A stretch of DNA of 7,989 bases from Desulfocurvus sp. (GCF_023230885.1 NZ_JALNWM010000162.1:1-7989); one strand, 5' to 3'. Shown: positions 1-5,982, numbered from the stretch's first letter. Made by a program: numbers and translations. The notes: generated by a model not told the origin, from the letters alone.

Positions 1-432
1 CATCACCGGCACGTCCACCCCGAGCATGAAGGCCAGCCGCCCGCCCTCCAGCTCGCCCTGGAGCATGCAGGCGTAGTTCATGGTCGCGGGGCTGCCCGAC
101 TCCGGGGCGCGGCGTTGCAGGAAATACGGAAAACGGAACAGGATGTGCGCACGGCGAGCCGCCAGCCGGGTGCGCACGCTTTCCAGCAGATTCTTGAAGC
201 TGGCGTAGCCCAGGTCCTCGCCCCACTGCTGGAGGGCCTCGATGAAGCGGCTCATGTGCGTGCCCTTGAACTCGGCGGGCAGGTCCACCGAGAGGTCCAC
301 CTCGGCCACGGTGTGCTGCACGGCGCCCTGCTGGTCGCGCGAGCGCACGCGCACGGGAAGCTGGAGGTTCTTGACCCCGACGCGGTCGATGGGCATGGCC
401 ACTTCCGCCGGGCCGCTCTGCACGTCCTTCAT
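1..432 (-). CDS. folE2: GTP cyclohydrolase FolE2 (type IB), N-terminal part, cut by window edge
   Basis: FolE2 converts GTP to 7,8-dihydroneopterin triphosphate, the first step towards folate and, in many bacteria, queuosine. The 144 visible residues match the N-terminal half of the family. They include an opening block with IDRVGV near residues 15-20, a TVAEVDLSVDLP strand near 41-52, the hallmark FKGTHMSRF at 55-63, and LGVDVPV at 137-143. The frame is open to base 1, so the gene continues off the edge. In the family the conserved Cys segment follows shortly after the VPV strand, so the catalytic and metal-binding residues lie outside the window and cannot be checked. The ATG at 432 sits one base after the nikR stop (TGA-C-ATG). 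The nearest purine-rich stretch (GGGGAG) is about 13 bases upstream, so translational coupling to nikR is likely. FolE2 enzymes tolerate several metals, unlike the zinc enzyme FolE, which makes the nikR link notable. Confidence 0.9.
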   Translation of the reverse strand, partial: MKDVQSGPAEVAMPIDRVGVKNLQLPVRVRSRDQQGAVQHTVAEVDLSVDLPAEFKGTHMSRFIEALQQWGEDLGYASFKNLLESVRTRLAARRAHILFRFPYFLQRRAPESGSPATMNYACMLQGELEGGRLAFMLGVDVPVM

Positions 433-433
433 G

Positions 434-853
434 TCAGACAAGATTCTCCCCTGTGGTGGTCAGGCAAAGCTTGCCGTGCTTCACGCCCTTGGTGGAAATG
501 AGCTTCTGGCCGAGCATGCGCACCACGTCGCCCTGGCCCTTGAGCACCAGGACCTCCAGGCAGTTGTCGTGGTCCAGGTGCACATGCAGGGAGGACAGGA
601 TGATGTCGTGGGCCTCGTGCTGGAGCTCGGTCAGCCGCTGGGACAGGTTGGACTGGTGGTGGTCGTAGACCATGGTCAGCGACCCGGCGATTTCCTTGTC
701 CGTGTCCTCCCATTCGCGGCGCACCAGATGGTTGCGGATCAGGTCGCGGATGGCCTCGGAGCGGGTCTGGTAGCTCTGCTCCTCGCAAAGCTGGTCGAAC
801 TTGTCCAGCAGGTCGGAATCCAGGGAGACGCCGAAACGGATGGTCTTGCCCAT
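434..853 (-). CDS. nikR: Nickel-responsive transcriptional regulator NikR
   Basis: NikR is a cytoplasmic tetrameric repressor that binds DNA when loaded with nickel. The 139-residue protein has the usual family length. An N-terminal ribbon-helix-helix domain covers residues 4-45, with the strand TIRFGVSL and helices through SEAIRDLIRNHL. The C-terminal ACT-like metal domain follows. The four residues of the square-planar nickel site are all visible: His79, His90, His92 and Cys98, the latter three in a HVHLDHDNC stretch. They correspond to E. coli His76, His87, His89 and Cys95, so the protein should sense nickel. The chosen ATG at 853 has GGAGG at 862-858. The frame runs further upstream, but that sequence is Pro/Arg-rich and unlike the family. 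It lies 26 bases after the methyltransferase stop and one base before folE2. Autoregulation through the palindrome at the operon promoter is inferred, not shown. Confidence 0.95.
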   Translation of the reverse strand: MGKTIRFGVSLDSDLLDKFDQLCEEQSYQTRSEAIRDLIRNHLVRREWEDTDKEIAGSLTMVYDHHQSNLSQRLTELQHEAHDIILSSLHVHLDHDNCLEVLVLKGQGDVVRMLGQKLISTKGVKHGKLCLTTTGENLV

Positions 854-879
854 AAATCCTCCACGGTTGGGCGGCCCGC

Positions 880-1572
880 CTAGGATCGGGGGCCGTCGTT
901 TTTTCGCAGTTCGAGGATGTGCACCGTCACCGGATGGCCCTGGTGCTCGAAGCGTTCGGTGAGCGCCCGCGAGCACGAAAAGCCCCGCTCGGCGGCGTGC
1001 GCCAGGAAAGGCTCGCGGATGGAGCGCCCCGGCTCGGCGATCCAGGCCCGGCCCCCGGGCGCCAGGACATGCTCCAGCAGGGCCGTGACCGGCTCAACGA
1101 AACGCAGCTCGTACATCACGTCGCCGCCCCAGGCGAAGGCCGCGCACCCGGGCGCCAGGGCCGGGGCGCGCCAGTCCATCTGGACCCACAGCGGCTGGGG
1201 CACGCCGTTCAGGGCCGCGCTGCGCCGCGCAAAAGGCAGCGGGGCGAACTCGTAGTCGAAGGCCAGCACCCGCGCCCCGAGCCCGGCGCCGATCATGGCC
1301 GTGAGCCCCAGGCCGCAGCCGATGTCCACGCAAAGGCGCCCGGCCAGGGCCCCGGCCTGCCCGGACAGCCAGCGCCCCAGGGCCAGGCTCGACGGCCACA
1401 GCTCCACCCAGTAGGGCATGCGCTCGTCGGGCCCGAAGTCCGCCTCGCCGAGCTGGCGCCACATGGCTTCCAGGTCGCCCCGGCGCTCCACCACCCAGGT
1501 GCGCCCGCCGACGACGGGCATGAGCCGCTCGGAGGACGGCGCGGCCTGCGTGGGCCGGGAATCGTTCTGCAT
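880..1572 (-). CDS. Class I SAM-dependent methyltransferase, ETF-beta/METTL-like
   Basis: This 230-residue protein has a Rossmann-fold methyltransferase core. Motif I is LCVDIGCGLGL at residues 80-90. An acidic residue, D106 in FDYE, should contact the SAM ribose, and a GGDVMYE segment lies at 149-155. An N-terminal MPYWVELWPSSLAL at 52-65 resembles the YW-x-E-LWP entry strand of the protein-methyltransferase group that includes ETF-beta lysine methyltransferase and PrmA-like enzymes. The substrate cannot be read from sequence; protein lysine methylation is a guess from family resemblance. The ATG at 1572 is preferred over a longer frame starting at 1704 because AGGAG (1583-1579) sits six bases before it, and because the predicted promoter at 1657-1685 would start transcription downstream of 1704. 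It is the first gene of the minus-strand run with nikR and folE2. Confidence 0.82.
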   Translation of the reverse strand: MQNDSRPTQAAPSSERLMPVVGGRTWVVERRGDLEAMWRQLGEADFGPDERMPYWVELWPSSLALGRWLSGQAGALAGRLCVDIGCGLGLTAMIGAGLGARVLAFDYEFAPLPFARRSAALNGVPQPLWVQMDWRAPALAPGCAAFAWGGDVMYELRFVEPVTALLEHVLAPGGRAWIAEPGRSIREPFLAHAAERGFSCSRALTERFEHQGHPVTVHILELRKNDGPRS

Positions 1573-1640
1573 GGGCCGCTCCTGGGCGCGGGGCGCGCCC
1601 GCCCGGCGGGACTCCCCGGCCGGAAGGCGTGCCGATAAGA

Positions 1641-1680
1641 CGCGCGTTCTTGCGGGAAAATACACCCGCAGTAACACGCG
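1641..1680. promoter_or_regulatory. 40-bp imperfect palindrome over the nikR-operon promoter (operator candidate)
   Basis: Two 16-base arms, 1641-1656 and 1665-1680, pair at 13 of 16 positions around an 8-base AT-rich centre. The inner six bases, TGCGGG and CCCGCA, are perfect. The palindrome covers the -10 box and the whole -35/-10 spacer, so a dimeric or tetrameric regulator bound here would block RNA polymerase. The right arm, read on the minus strand, contains CGTGTTAC. Since nikR is in this operon, NikR is the first candidate to bind, but the arm spacing differs from the classic E. coli NikR operator, so this is inference. Confidence 0.5.
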
Positions 1681-1685
1681 GTCAA
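1657..1685 (-). promoter_or_regulatory. Sigma-70-type promoter of the methyltransferase-nikR-folE2 operon
   Basis: Read on the minus strand, TTGACC (1685-1680) and TATTTT (1662-1657) are separated by exactly 17 bases. Transcription would start near 1650, giving a leader of about 78 bases before the ATG at 1572. The region is AT-rich compared with its surroundings. No experimental start is known to me. Confidence 0.65.
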
Positions 1686-1699
1686 ACGATTTTGCCGGA

Positions 1700-2549
1700 A
1701 ACACCGGAAAAAACGAAGAAAAATGTCAGAAAAGGAGGTATCCGGCCCGACCCCGGCCGGAACGGCAGCGGCCAGGCCGACGCCAAGCCGGGCGCAGGGG
1801 GAGGCGGTGTTGGGTCGCGCGCAAGGCGGCGGTGTTGGGTCGCGCGCAAGGGGGCGGCGTTGGGCTGGGCGCAGAGGGCGGCGTTGGGCTGGGCGCCGGG
1901 AGGGAAACGCAGCAAACGCTGGAGACGCCCAAACGCCGCCGACGGGGTATCCGACGGACGGGAGGAAACCGGCGGCGGGCCAGGGCCCGCACACTGCCAA
2001 CCGGCGCGTCCCGGGCCTCGGACAGGCAGCGCCCAACGATGGACACAGGGCGCCGGGCACGGGCGCGAGCCCCGGAACGCGGCCGCCAGCGGGACGCGGC
2101 GCGGGCCGTCCCCTGGCTGGCGGCAGGATCGTTTGGGGCGCAGTTCGGCGCGGGGGCGGGCCATGACGCTAATTGCGCAGGCGCCAGCCGCGCGGGCGGC
2201 ACAGCCCAGGCACGGGGGGCATGCCTCCCCGGGACGTGCGGGGGGAAGCAGCCCGGGCGCGGGGGGCCGGTGGCATTGACAGCGGCGCCAGGCGCATCCG
2301 GGCGCAAGGGCGGGCCTGCGCCTGGGCGATGGACTTCCCGGTTTCAGCCCGGATGCCCCCGGCCGCGGACGCGGGGCGGGCCCGAGGCCCGAAGCCGCGC
2401 GACCCTTCGTTGCGGCGGCACCCTTCCCCGGCGCAGGGGCGGGGCCGCAGGCTCTTCTCGCCGTCGCTGCGCGGCCGCCACCCCCGGCGCGGGCGTGGGA
2501 CGGGGGGCAGCGCGGCGCCATGAACCCCGGACGCGGGCGCGGGGCGGGA
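1700..2549. other. Long intergenic region without a convincing gene
   Basis: About 850 bases separate the nikR-operon promoter from the stop of the MauE-like gene. All long open frames here translate to Arg/Pro/Gly/Ala-rich strings with few acidic or hydrophobic residues and no recognisable domain, as expected of random reading in very GC-rich DNA. I saw no tRNA, no rRNA and no transposase. Visible structure consists of the tandem repeat at 1804-1901, a T4-CCGG/CCGG-A4 inverted repeat at 1690-1712, and a cluster of G-runs at 2214-2266 that includes a GGCATGCC palindrome flanked by G4 and C4. An isolated AAAGGAGGTAT at 1731-1741 looks like a ribosome site but has no start codon at a usable distance. 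Confidence 0.6.
1804..1901. repeat. Four-copy tandem repeat, about 25-bp unit, G-rich on plus strand
   Basis: A unit built around GGCGG(T/C)GTTGGG starts near 1804, 1829, 1854 and 1878, giving periods of 25, 25 and 24. The first two copies are almost identical and carry the tail TCGCGCGCAAG. The last two share a diverged tail, CTGGGCGC. This implies duplication of the unit and then divergence in pairs. The repeated GGG runs on one strand could form G-quadruplex structure. There are no unique spacers, so it is not a CRISPR array. Confidence 0.8.
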
Positions 2550-3371
2550 CTAGAACTTCCGGGTGTCCTCGTCGTCGCCGGGGGTCTGGGCGTCGGCCGA
2601 CGCACCGGGGGATTCCGGAGTCACGGCCGCGCCGGGCGCCTGGGGAGAGCCCGGGGCTTCGAGGGTGCCGGGGGCTTCGGGGGCCTCGCCCGCCCGGGGC
2701 GGAGCCGACGGGGCATCTTCGGCCCGGCCCTCTTCCCGTTGGGTTTCCAGGGCCAGGGCAGCGGCGGCCTCGGGGGCGGCGAATACCGGATCGGGCCCGG
2801 AGGCCCGCTGCGCCGGGTCGGCGTCCCCGGGCCGCGAGGGCGCTGCCGCGCCGCCGAGCACAAGCGTCCCGCCCGGGGCGGCACTGCCCCCGCCGGGCAC
2901 ACCCGCACCCGCCGGACGCGAAAAGACCTCCCAGAAGCGCGCCGAGGCCCGGCGCCTGCGCTCCTCCCACACGGCATGGCCGAAGACCAGCAGCCCCACG
3001 GCCAGGACCACTGCGTCGCGGATCATATCCGCGTGCATGGAGACATCGGCCTGGGGCGACACGGTAAAACAGCCGCACTGCACGGACAGTCCGCGCATGA
3101 CGTTGAAGCCCAGGGCCGCCAGGAAGACGACCAGAAGCCCACCCAGCACAAGGGAGGCGCCCCGGGGCCAGACCCCGGCCACCAGGGCCGCGCCGCAGAC
3201 TATCTCCACCCAGGGCAGCAGCAGGGCCACGGGATTCACCAGCGCGTCGGGCAGGATCTGGTAGTTGGCCACTATGACGGCGAACTCCACGGGCCAGGCC
3301 GCCTTGGACACGGCGGCAGCCAGGAAGACCAGCCCGAACAGCACGCGCAGCGCGACGAAAGCGGCGCTCAT
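2550..3371 (-). CDS. MauE/DoxX-family membrane protein with long low-complexity C-terminal tail
   Basis: The 273-residue protein has four predicted membrane helices, at about residues 4-22, 44-66, 72-90 and 117-133. The order and spacing fit the DoxX/MauE superfamily, including VSKAAWP after helix 1 and a QCGCF motif at 98-102 before helix 4. A Cys-Gly-Cys at this place is typical of MauE-type proteins, which are linked to periplasmic disulfide or redox maturation. After EERRRR at 136-141 the sequence changes to a tail of about 130 residues rich in Pro, Ala, Gly and Glu with repeated APG steps (about 155-273). The basic cluster suggests a cytoplasmic tail. The ATG at 3371 overlaps the rhodanese stop as ATGA and has a near-ideal ribosome site (GGAGGTGA, 3383-3376), so the two genes are translationally coupled. 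Electron or sulfur exchange with that rhodanese is inferred. The specific substrate is unknown. Confidence 0.8.
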   Translation of the reverse strand: MSAAFVALRVLFGLVFLAAAVSKAAWPVEFAVIVANYQILPDALVNPVALLLPWVEIVCGAALVAGVWPRGASLVLGGLLVVFLAALGFNVMRGLSVQCGCFTVSPQADVSMHADMIRDAVVLAVGLLVFGHAVWEERRRRASARFWEVFSRPAGAGVPGGGSAAPGGTLVLGGAAAPSRPGDADPAQRASGPDPVFAAPEAAAALALETQREEGRAEDAPSAPPRAGEAPEAPGTLEAPGSPQAPGAAVTPESPGASADAQTPGDDEDTRKF

Positions 3372-3901
3372 TGGGTCACCTCCACCGGGCCGCCGGCGGC
3401 GACCCATTCGCTCAGGCCCCCGGCGTACACGCTCAGGGCCTCATAGCCCATATAGGCCAGGAACAGCGCCAGCTCGTGGCTCATGGCGCAGGCGGGCGAG
3501 CCGCAATACAGCACCAGGGGCCGCCCGGGGTCGGGGTCGCCCAAAAGGGCCCTTATGTCGTCCTCGAACAGGCCGGGGGCCACGTTCAGGGCGCCGGGGA
3601 TGTGCCCCAGCAGGTAATCCTCGGCGAAGCGGGCGTCCACGAAGCGGGCCTGCCCGGCGGCGTGCAGGGCCAGGGCCCGGGCGGTATCCACCTCGGGCAC
3701 CTCGCGCACGGCGGCGTCTTGCGACGGGGCGGCGGGGTCGCCTGCGGGGGCGGGGGCGGCCGGGGCCTCGGGCAGCCCGCTGCCCAGCCAGGGCAGCGGC
3801 ACGGGGCGCGACATGTTCACGGCGGCGGCCAGGGCGGCGGCCAGGGCCAGCAGGAGCAGCGCTTCGAGCAGCAGGGTCTTCGGCGCGGACAGGGACGGCA
3901 T
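3368..3901 (-). CDS. Membrane-anchored periplasmic rhodanese-like sulfurtransferase
   Basis: The 177-residue protein starts with a hydrophobic segment (about residues 9-28, Leu/Ala-rich) that should act as an uncleaved anchor or signal peptide. A Pro/Ala linker (about 43-62) leads to one rhodanese domain (about 70-172). Domain landmarks are FVDARFAEDYLLGHIPGALN at 87-106, the active loop LYCGSPACAMS at 131-141 with Cys133 as the expected persulfide-carrying residue, and VYAGGLSEW at 158-166. A second cysteine, Cys138, in the loop could form a disulfide with Cys133, which would suit redox coupling to the membrane partner. Placement outside the cytoplasm is inferred from the anchor. The ATG at 3901 has GGAGG six bases upstream (3912-3908); the frame continues upstream without family resemblance. 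It is the first gene of a two-gene operon and its stop overlaps the next start. Confidence 0.86.
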   Translation of the reverse strand: MPSLSAPKTLLLEALLLLALAAALAAAVNMSRPVPLPWLGSGLPEAPAAPAPAGDPAAPSQDAAVREVPEVDTARALALHAAGQARFVDARFAEDYLLGHIPGALNVAPGLFEDDIRALLGDPDPGRPLVLYCGSPACAMSHELALFLAYMGYEALSVYAGGLSEWVAAGGPVEVTQ

Positions 3902-3940
3902 GGGAATCCTCCGGGGCCGGTGTGTTCGTTCGGTTTCAGG

Positions 3941-3969
3941 GGTATACCCGCTTCGGCGCGCAGGGGCAA
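3941..3969 (-). promoter_or_regulatory. Sigma-70-type promoter of the rhodanese-MauE operon
   Basis: On the minus strand TTGCCC (3969-3964) and TATACC (3946-3941) are 17 bases apart. The predicted start near 3934 leaves a short leader of about 33 bases that contains the ribosome site. The -35 box overlaps the palindrome at 3965-3982. Confidence 0.55.
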
Positions 3970-3982
3970 ACATGTTTTTGCC
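3965..3982. promoter_or_regulatory. Palindrome between divergent rhodanese genes (operator candidate)
   Basis: GGCAAA and TTTGCC form perfect 6-base arms around 6 bases. A second, offset palindrome, AAACATGTTT, occupies 3968-3977. The element overlaps the -35 box of the minus-strand promoter and lies 70 bases before the plus-strand start, so one regulator could act on both genes. I do not recognise the factor. Confidence 0.45.
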
Positions 3983-4051
3983 TGGAACCCGCGCCGGGAA
4001 AGGGCTAGAAGGAAATCAGACCATGCGGGGACCCCCGCCGGGAGGACGACA

Positions 4052-4873
4052 ATGCAATACCGGGGCATGGGGCCGGACCAGGCCCGAAGCTGGCTGGCCG
4101 CGCGCAGGCAGGACGACCACACCCTCCTGGACGTGCGCCAGGACGGGGAATACGCCCAGGCGCACCTGCCCGGCGCCCTGCACATCCCCCTGGGCGACCT
4201 CGACGGGCGCCTGGGCGAGCTGGACCCGGGGCGCCCGGTGCTGGCCTACTGCCGCAGCGGCAGCCGCAGCGCGGCGGCCGCGGCCATGCTCGCCGCCCGG
4301 GGCTTCGGCGACGCGATCAACCTCGAGGGCGGGCTTCTCGCCTGGGAGGGCGCCGTAGCCGCGGGCCACGGCGGCGCAGGGCTGCGTGCCCTGCCCGCCG
4401 ATGGCGACCCGGCCCTGGTTCTGGCCCGGGCCTGGAGCATGGAGGCCGCCCTGGGCCGGTTCTACGCCGACGCGGCCGCGCAGGCGCCCCCCGAAGCCGC
4501 CGCCCTGCTGTCGCGCCTGGCGGGCTTCGAGGAACACCACAAGGTCCGGCTGCTGGAACAATGCCGCAGGACCCCGGGCTGCGCCGCCGGAACGGACGGC
4601 CCCCAGGCCGGGGCTACGCCCCCGGACGCCCCGCTGGAGGGCGGGCTGACCGCCGCCGAGTTCCTGGCCCTGCACGGCCCGGACCTGGCCGACCCGCGCG
4701 GGGTGCTGGAGGCGGGCATGATGTTCGAGGCCCAGGCCCTGGACCTCTACGCGCGCTGCGCCGCCCGCGCCGGGAGCCCCGGGGCCCGCGCCCTGTTCGG
4801 CGCGCTGGCCGACGAGGAGCGCGGGCACCTGAAAGCCCTGGGCAGCCTGCTGGACCGCCTGGACCGCGGCTGA
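4052..4873 (+). CDS. Rhodanese domain fused to ferritin-like (rubrerythrin-type) diiron domain
   Basis: The 273-residue soluble protein has no signal peptide. Residues 5-105 form a rhodanese domain with LLDVRQDGEYAQAHLPGALH at 25-44, catalytic loop YCRSGSRS at 66-73 with Cys67, and the closing LEGGLLAWEG at 91-100. Residues 117-270 form a four-helix ferritin-like domain. Candidate iron ligands are Glu131 (SMEAALGRFY), Glu160 with His163 (FEEHHK), Glu226 (MFEAQALDLY), and Glu256 with His259 (DEERGHL), the repeated E-then-ExxH pattern of rubrerythrins. The rubredoxin iron site of classical rubrerythrin is absent. Likely roles are sulfur transfer linked to peroxide or oxygen defence in the cytoplasm, but the reaction is unproven. 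The ATG at 4052 has GGAGG at 4041-4045. It is divergent from the rhodanese-MauE operon across about 150 bases. I recall similar fusions in Desulfovibrio-type genomes, not their function. Confidence 0.87.
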   Translation: MQYRGMGPDQARSWLAARRQDDHTLLDVRQDGEYAQAHLPGALHIPLGDLDGRLGELDPGRPVLAYCRSGSRSAAAAAMLAARGFGDAINLEGGLLAWEGAVAAGHGGAGLRALPADGDPALVLARAWSMEAALGRFYADAAAQAPPEAAALLSRLAGFEEHHKVRLLEQCRRTPGCAAGTDGPQAGATPPDAPLEGGLTAAEFLALHGPDLADPRGVLEAGMMFEAQALDLYARCAARAGSPGARALFGALADEERGHLKALGSLLDRLDRG

Positions 4874-4890
4874 GGGCGCCCGGGGCGCCC
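4874..4890 (+). terminator. GC hairpin directly after the rhodanese-ferritin stop
   Basis: GGGCGCC (4874-4880) pairs perfectly with GGCGCCC (4884-4890) around CGG, starting right after the TGA. No T-run follows, so it may be a weak terminator or protect the mRNA 3' end. Confidence 0.4.
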
Positions 4891-5027
4891 CGCCCGGCCC
4901 GGCCGGTGCAGCGCCTTCGCAATCATCCGGAAATCTGAAGAAAGGAGCGCCCCGACCCCGCGACGGCATGCGGGAGAAACGCGGACGCAGTGTGCGGACG
5001 CCGGCGCCAGCCCGGCCCCCGAAACGC

Positions 5028-5063
5028 GCCGGGCCCCCGCGCCGTGCGGCGCGGGGGCCCGGC
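5028..5063. terminator. 17-bp perfect hairpin between convergent genes
   Basis: Arms 5028-5044 and 5047-5063 are exact reverse complements with a two-base centre, and every paired position is G or C. It lies between the converging rhodanese-ferritin gene and tlyA, 35 bases past the tlyA stop. The position suggests a bidirectional terminator. Neither strand has a T-run after the stem, so it is not a classical intrinsic terminator. Confidence 0.55.
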
Positions 5064-5097
5064 CTCGCGCCAGCCGCCCCGAAGCCCCTGGCGGGCC

Positions 5098-5850
5098 TCA
5101 GCCCGCAGGCTTTTCCAGGTATACGATGTACTCCTGGTTGCCCTTGGGCCCCTTGATGCGCGAGGGCACCTCGCCCAGGAACACCAGCCCCAGCCCGGCG
5201 GTGCAAAAGTCCAGAACGCCGTCCACGGCGGCGCGCCGCGCGGCTTCGTCGCGGACCACGCCCTTGTCCGTGCCCCCGGGGCCGACCTCGAACTGCGGCT
5301 TGACCAGCGCCGCCACCCGCCCCCCGGGCCGCAGGAAACGCAGGCACGGCCCGAGCACCTTCGTCAGGGAAATGAACGACACGTCGGCCACCACCAGGTC
5401 CACCGCCTCGGGAATCAGGTCCTGCGGCGCCAGGCGCAGGTTCACGCGCTCCAGGTTCACCACCCGGGGGTCCTGGCGCAGGCTCTGGTCGAGCTGGCCG
5501 TAGCCCACGTCCACGGCGTAGACCCGCGCGGCCCCGTGTTGCAGCAGGCAGTCGGTGAACCCGCCCGTGGACGCCCCGGCGTCCAGGCAGACGAGCCCGG
5601 CGGGGTCGATGCCGAAGTGCTCGATGGCCGTCAGCAGCTTGTAGGCCCCGCGCGAGACGAAACGCCGCCCGCCCTCCACCTCCAGGGCCGTGTCCTCGGG
5701 CAGGGGGTGGCCCGGCTTGGGCACGGGAACCATGCGCCCGCCCTGCTCCATGCGCACCTGCCCGGCCATGATCAGGCGCTTGGCCTTCTCGCGGCTGTCG
5801 GCAAGACCCTGCTGGAACAGGAGCTGATCGGCGCGGATTTTCGGGGGCAC
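5098..5850 (-). CDS. tlyA: TlyA-family rRNA 2'-O-methyltransferase
   Basis: TlyA methylates ribose 2'-OH groups of cytidines in 23S rRNA and, in some types, 16S rRNA. The 250-residue protein has an N-terminal S4 RNA-binding domain (about 4-64, with RADQLLFQQGLADSREKAKR) and an FtsJ/RrmJ-type methyltransferase domain (about 65-245). SAM motif I is CLDAGASTGGFTD at 88-100. The tetrad described for mycobacterial TlyA is present at matching spacing: Lys71 (SRGAYKL), Asp156 (VADVSF), Lys184 (LVKPQFE) and Glu240 (NQEYIVY). I chose the GTG at 5850, two codons before the family-typical KIRADQ, because GGAG (5859-5856) is five bases upstream. The open frame continues far upstream, even antisense through hydA, but without similarity. 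It converges on the rhodanese-ferritin gene and diverges from hydA. Confidence 0.92.
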   Translation of the reverse strand: MPPKIRADQLLFQQGLADSREKAKRLIMAGQVRMEQGGRMVPVPKPGHPLPEDTALEVEGGRRFVSRGAYKLLTAIEHFGIDPAGLVCLDAGASTGGFTDCLLQHGAARVYAVDVGYGQLDQSLRQDPRVVNLERVNLRLAPQDLIPEAVDLVVADVSFISLTKVLGPCLRFLRPGGRVAALVKPQFEVGPGGTDKGVVRDEAARRAAVDGVLDFCTAGLGLVFLGEVPSRIKGPKGNQEYIVYLEKPAG

Positions 5851-5941
5851 ACAAACTCCGGGGTGGACGGTTCGGAAACGCAACGCGGCGCTGCCCGGTT
5901 CATGCCCCAAGGTCCGGGCCATTGCAAGGCCCGTCCGGCCG

Positions 5942-5982
5942 ATGAAAATTCCCATCGCCCCTTGACGGTTGAACATTTTCAT
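5942..5982. promoter_or_regulatory. Inverted repeat upstream of the hydrogenase operon
   Basis: ATGAAAAT (5942-5949) and ATTTTCAT (5975-5982) are perfect 8-base arms 25 bases apart. Their centres are 33 bases apart, close to three DNA turns, so they would face the same side of the helix. They enclose a TTGACG -35-like box at 5962-5967. The stretch is AT-rich against a GC-rich background, as for a regulatory site. The binding factor is unknown. Confidence 0.4.

Noticed and set aside
1690..1712. Intrinsic terminator at TTTT-CCGG/CCGG-AAAA
   Set aside because: The stem is only about four strong pairs and no T-run follows on either strand; it is noted only as an inverted repeat.
1731..1741. AAAGGAGGTAT as a ribosome-binding site
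   Set aside because: No ATG, GTG or TTG lies at a working distance downstream; the nearby ATG at 1723 is upstream of it.
1804..1901. CRISPR-like repeat spacing
   Set aside because: Units abut directly with periods of 24-25 bp and there are no unique spacers; it is a plain tandem repeat.
2276..2304. Plus-strand promoter from a perfect TTGACA at 2276-2281
   Set aside because: No -10-like sequence at 16-18 bases, where the DNA is GC-rich, and no gene downstream on that strand.
1418..3067. 549-codon plus-strand open frame over the intergenic gap
   Set aside because: Arg/Pro/Gly-rich, antisense to parts of the methyltransferase and MauE-like genes, no domain and no credible ribosome site.
4968..5156. 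Small plus-strand open frame of 62 codons after the ferritin-like gene
   Set aside because: It runs across the perfect hairpin and into the tlyA 3' end, has Arg/Pro-rich composition and no family resemblance.
4016..5854. 612-codon minus-strand open frame
   Set aside because: It overlaps tlyA and the rhodanese-ferritin gene in the wrong frames and is Arg/Pro/Gly/Ala-rich with no recognisable domain.
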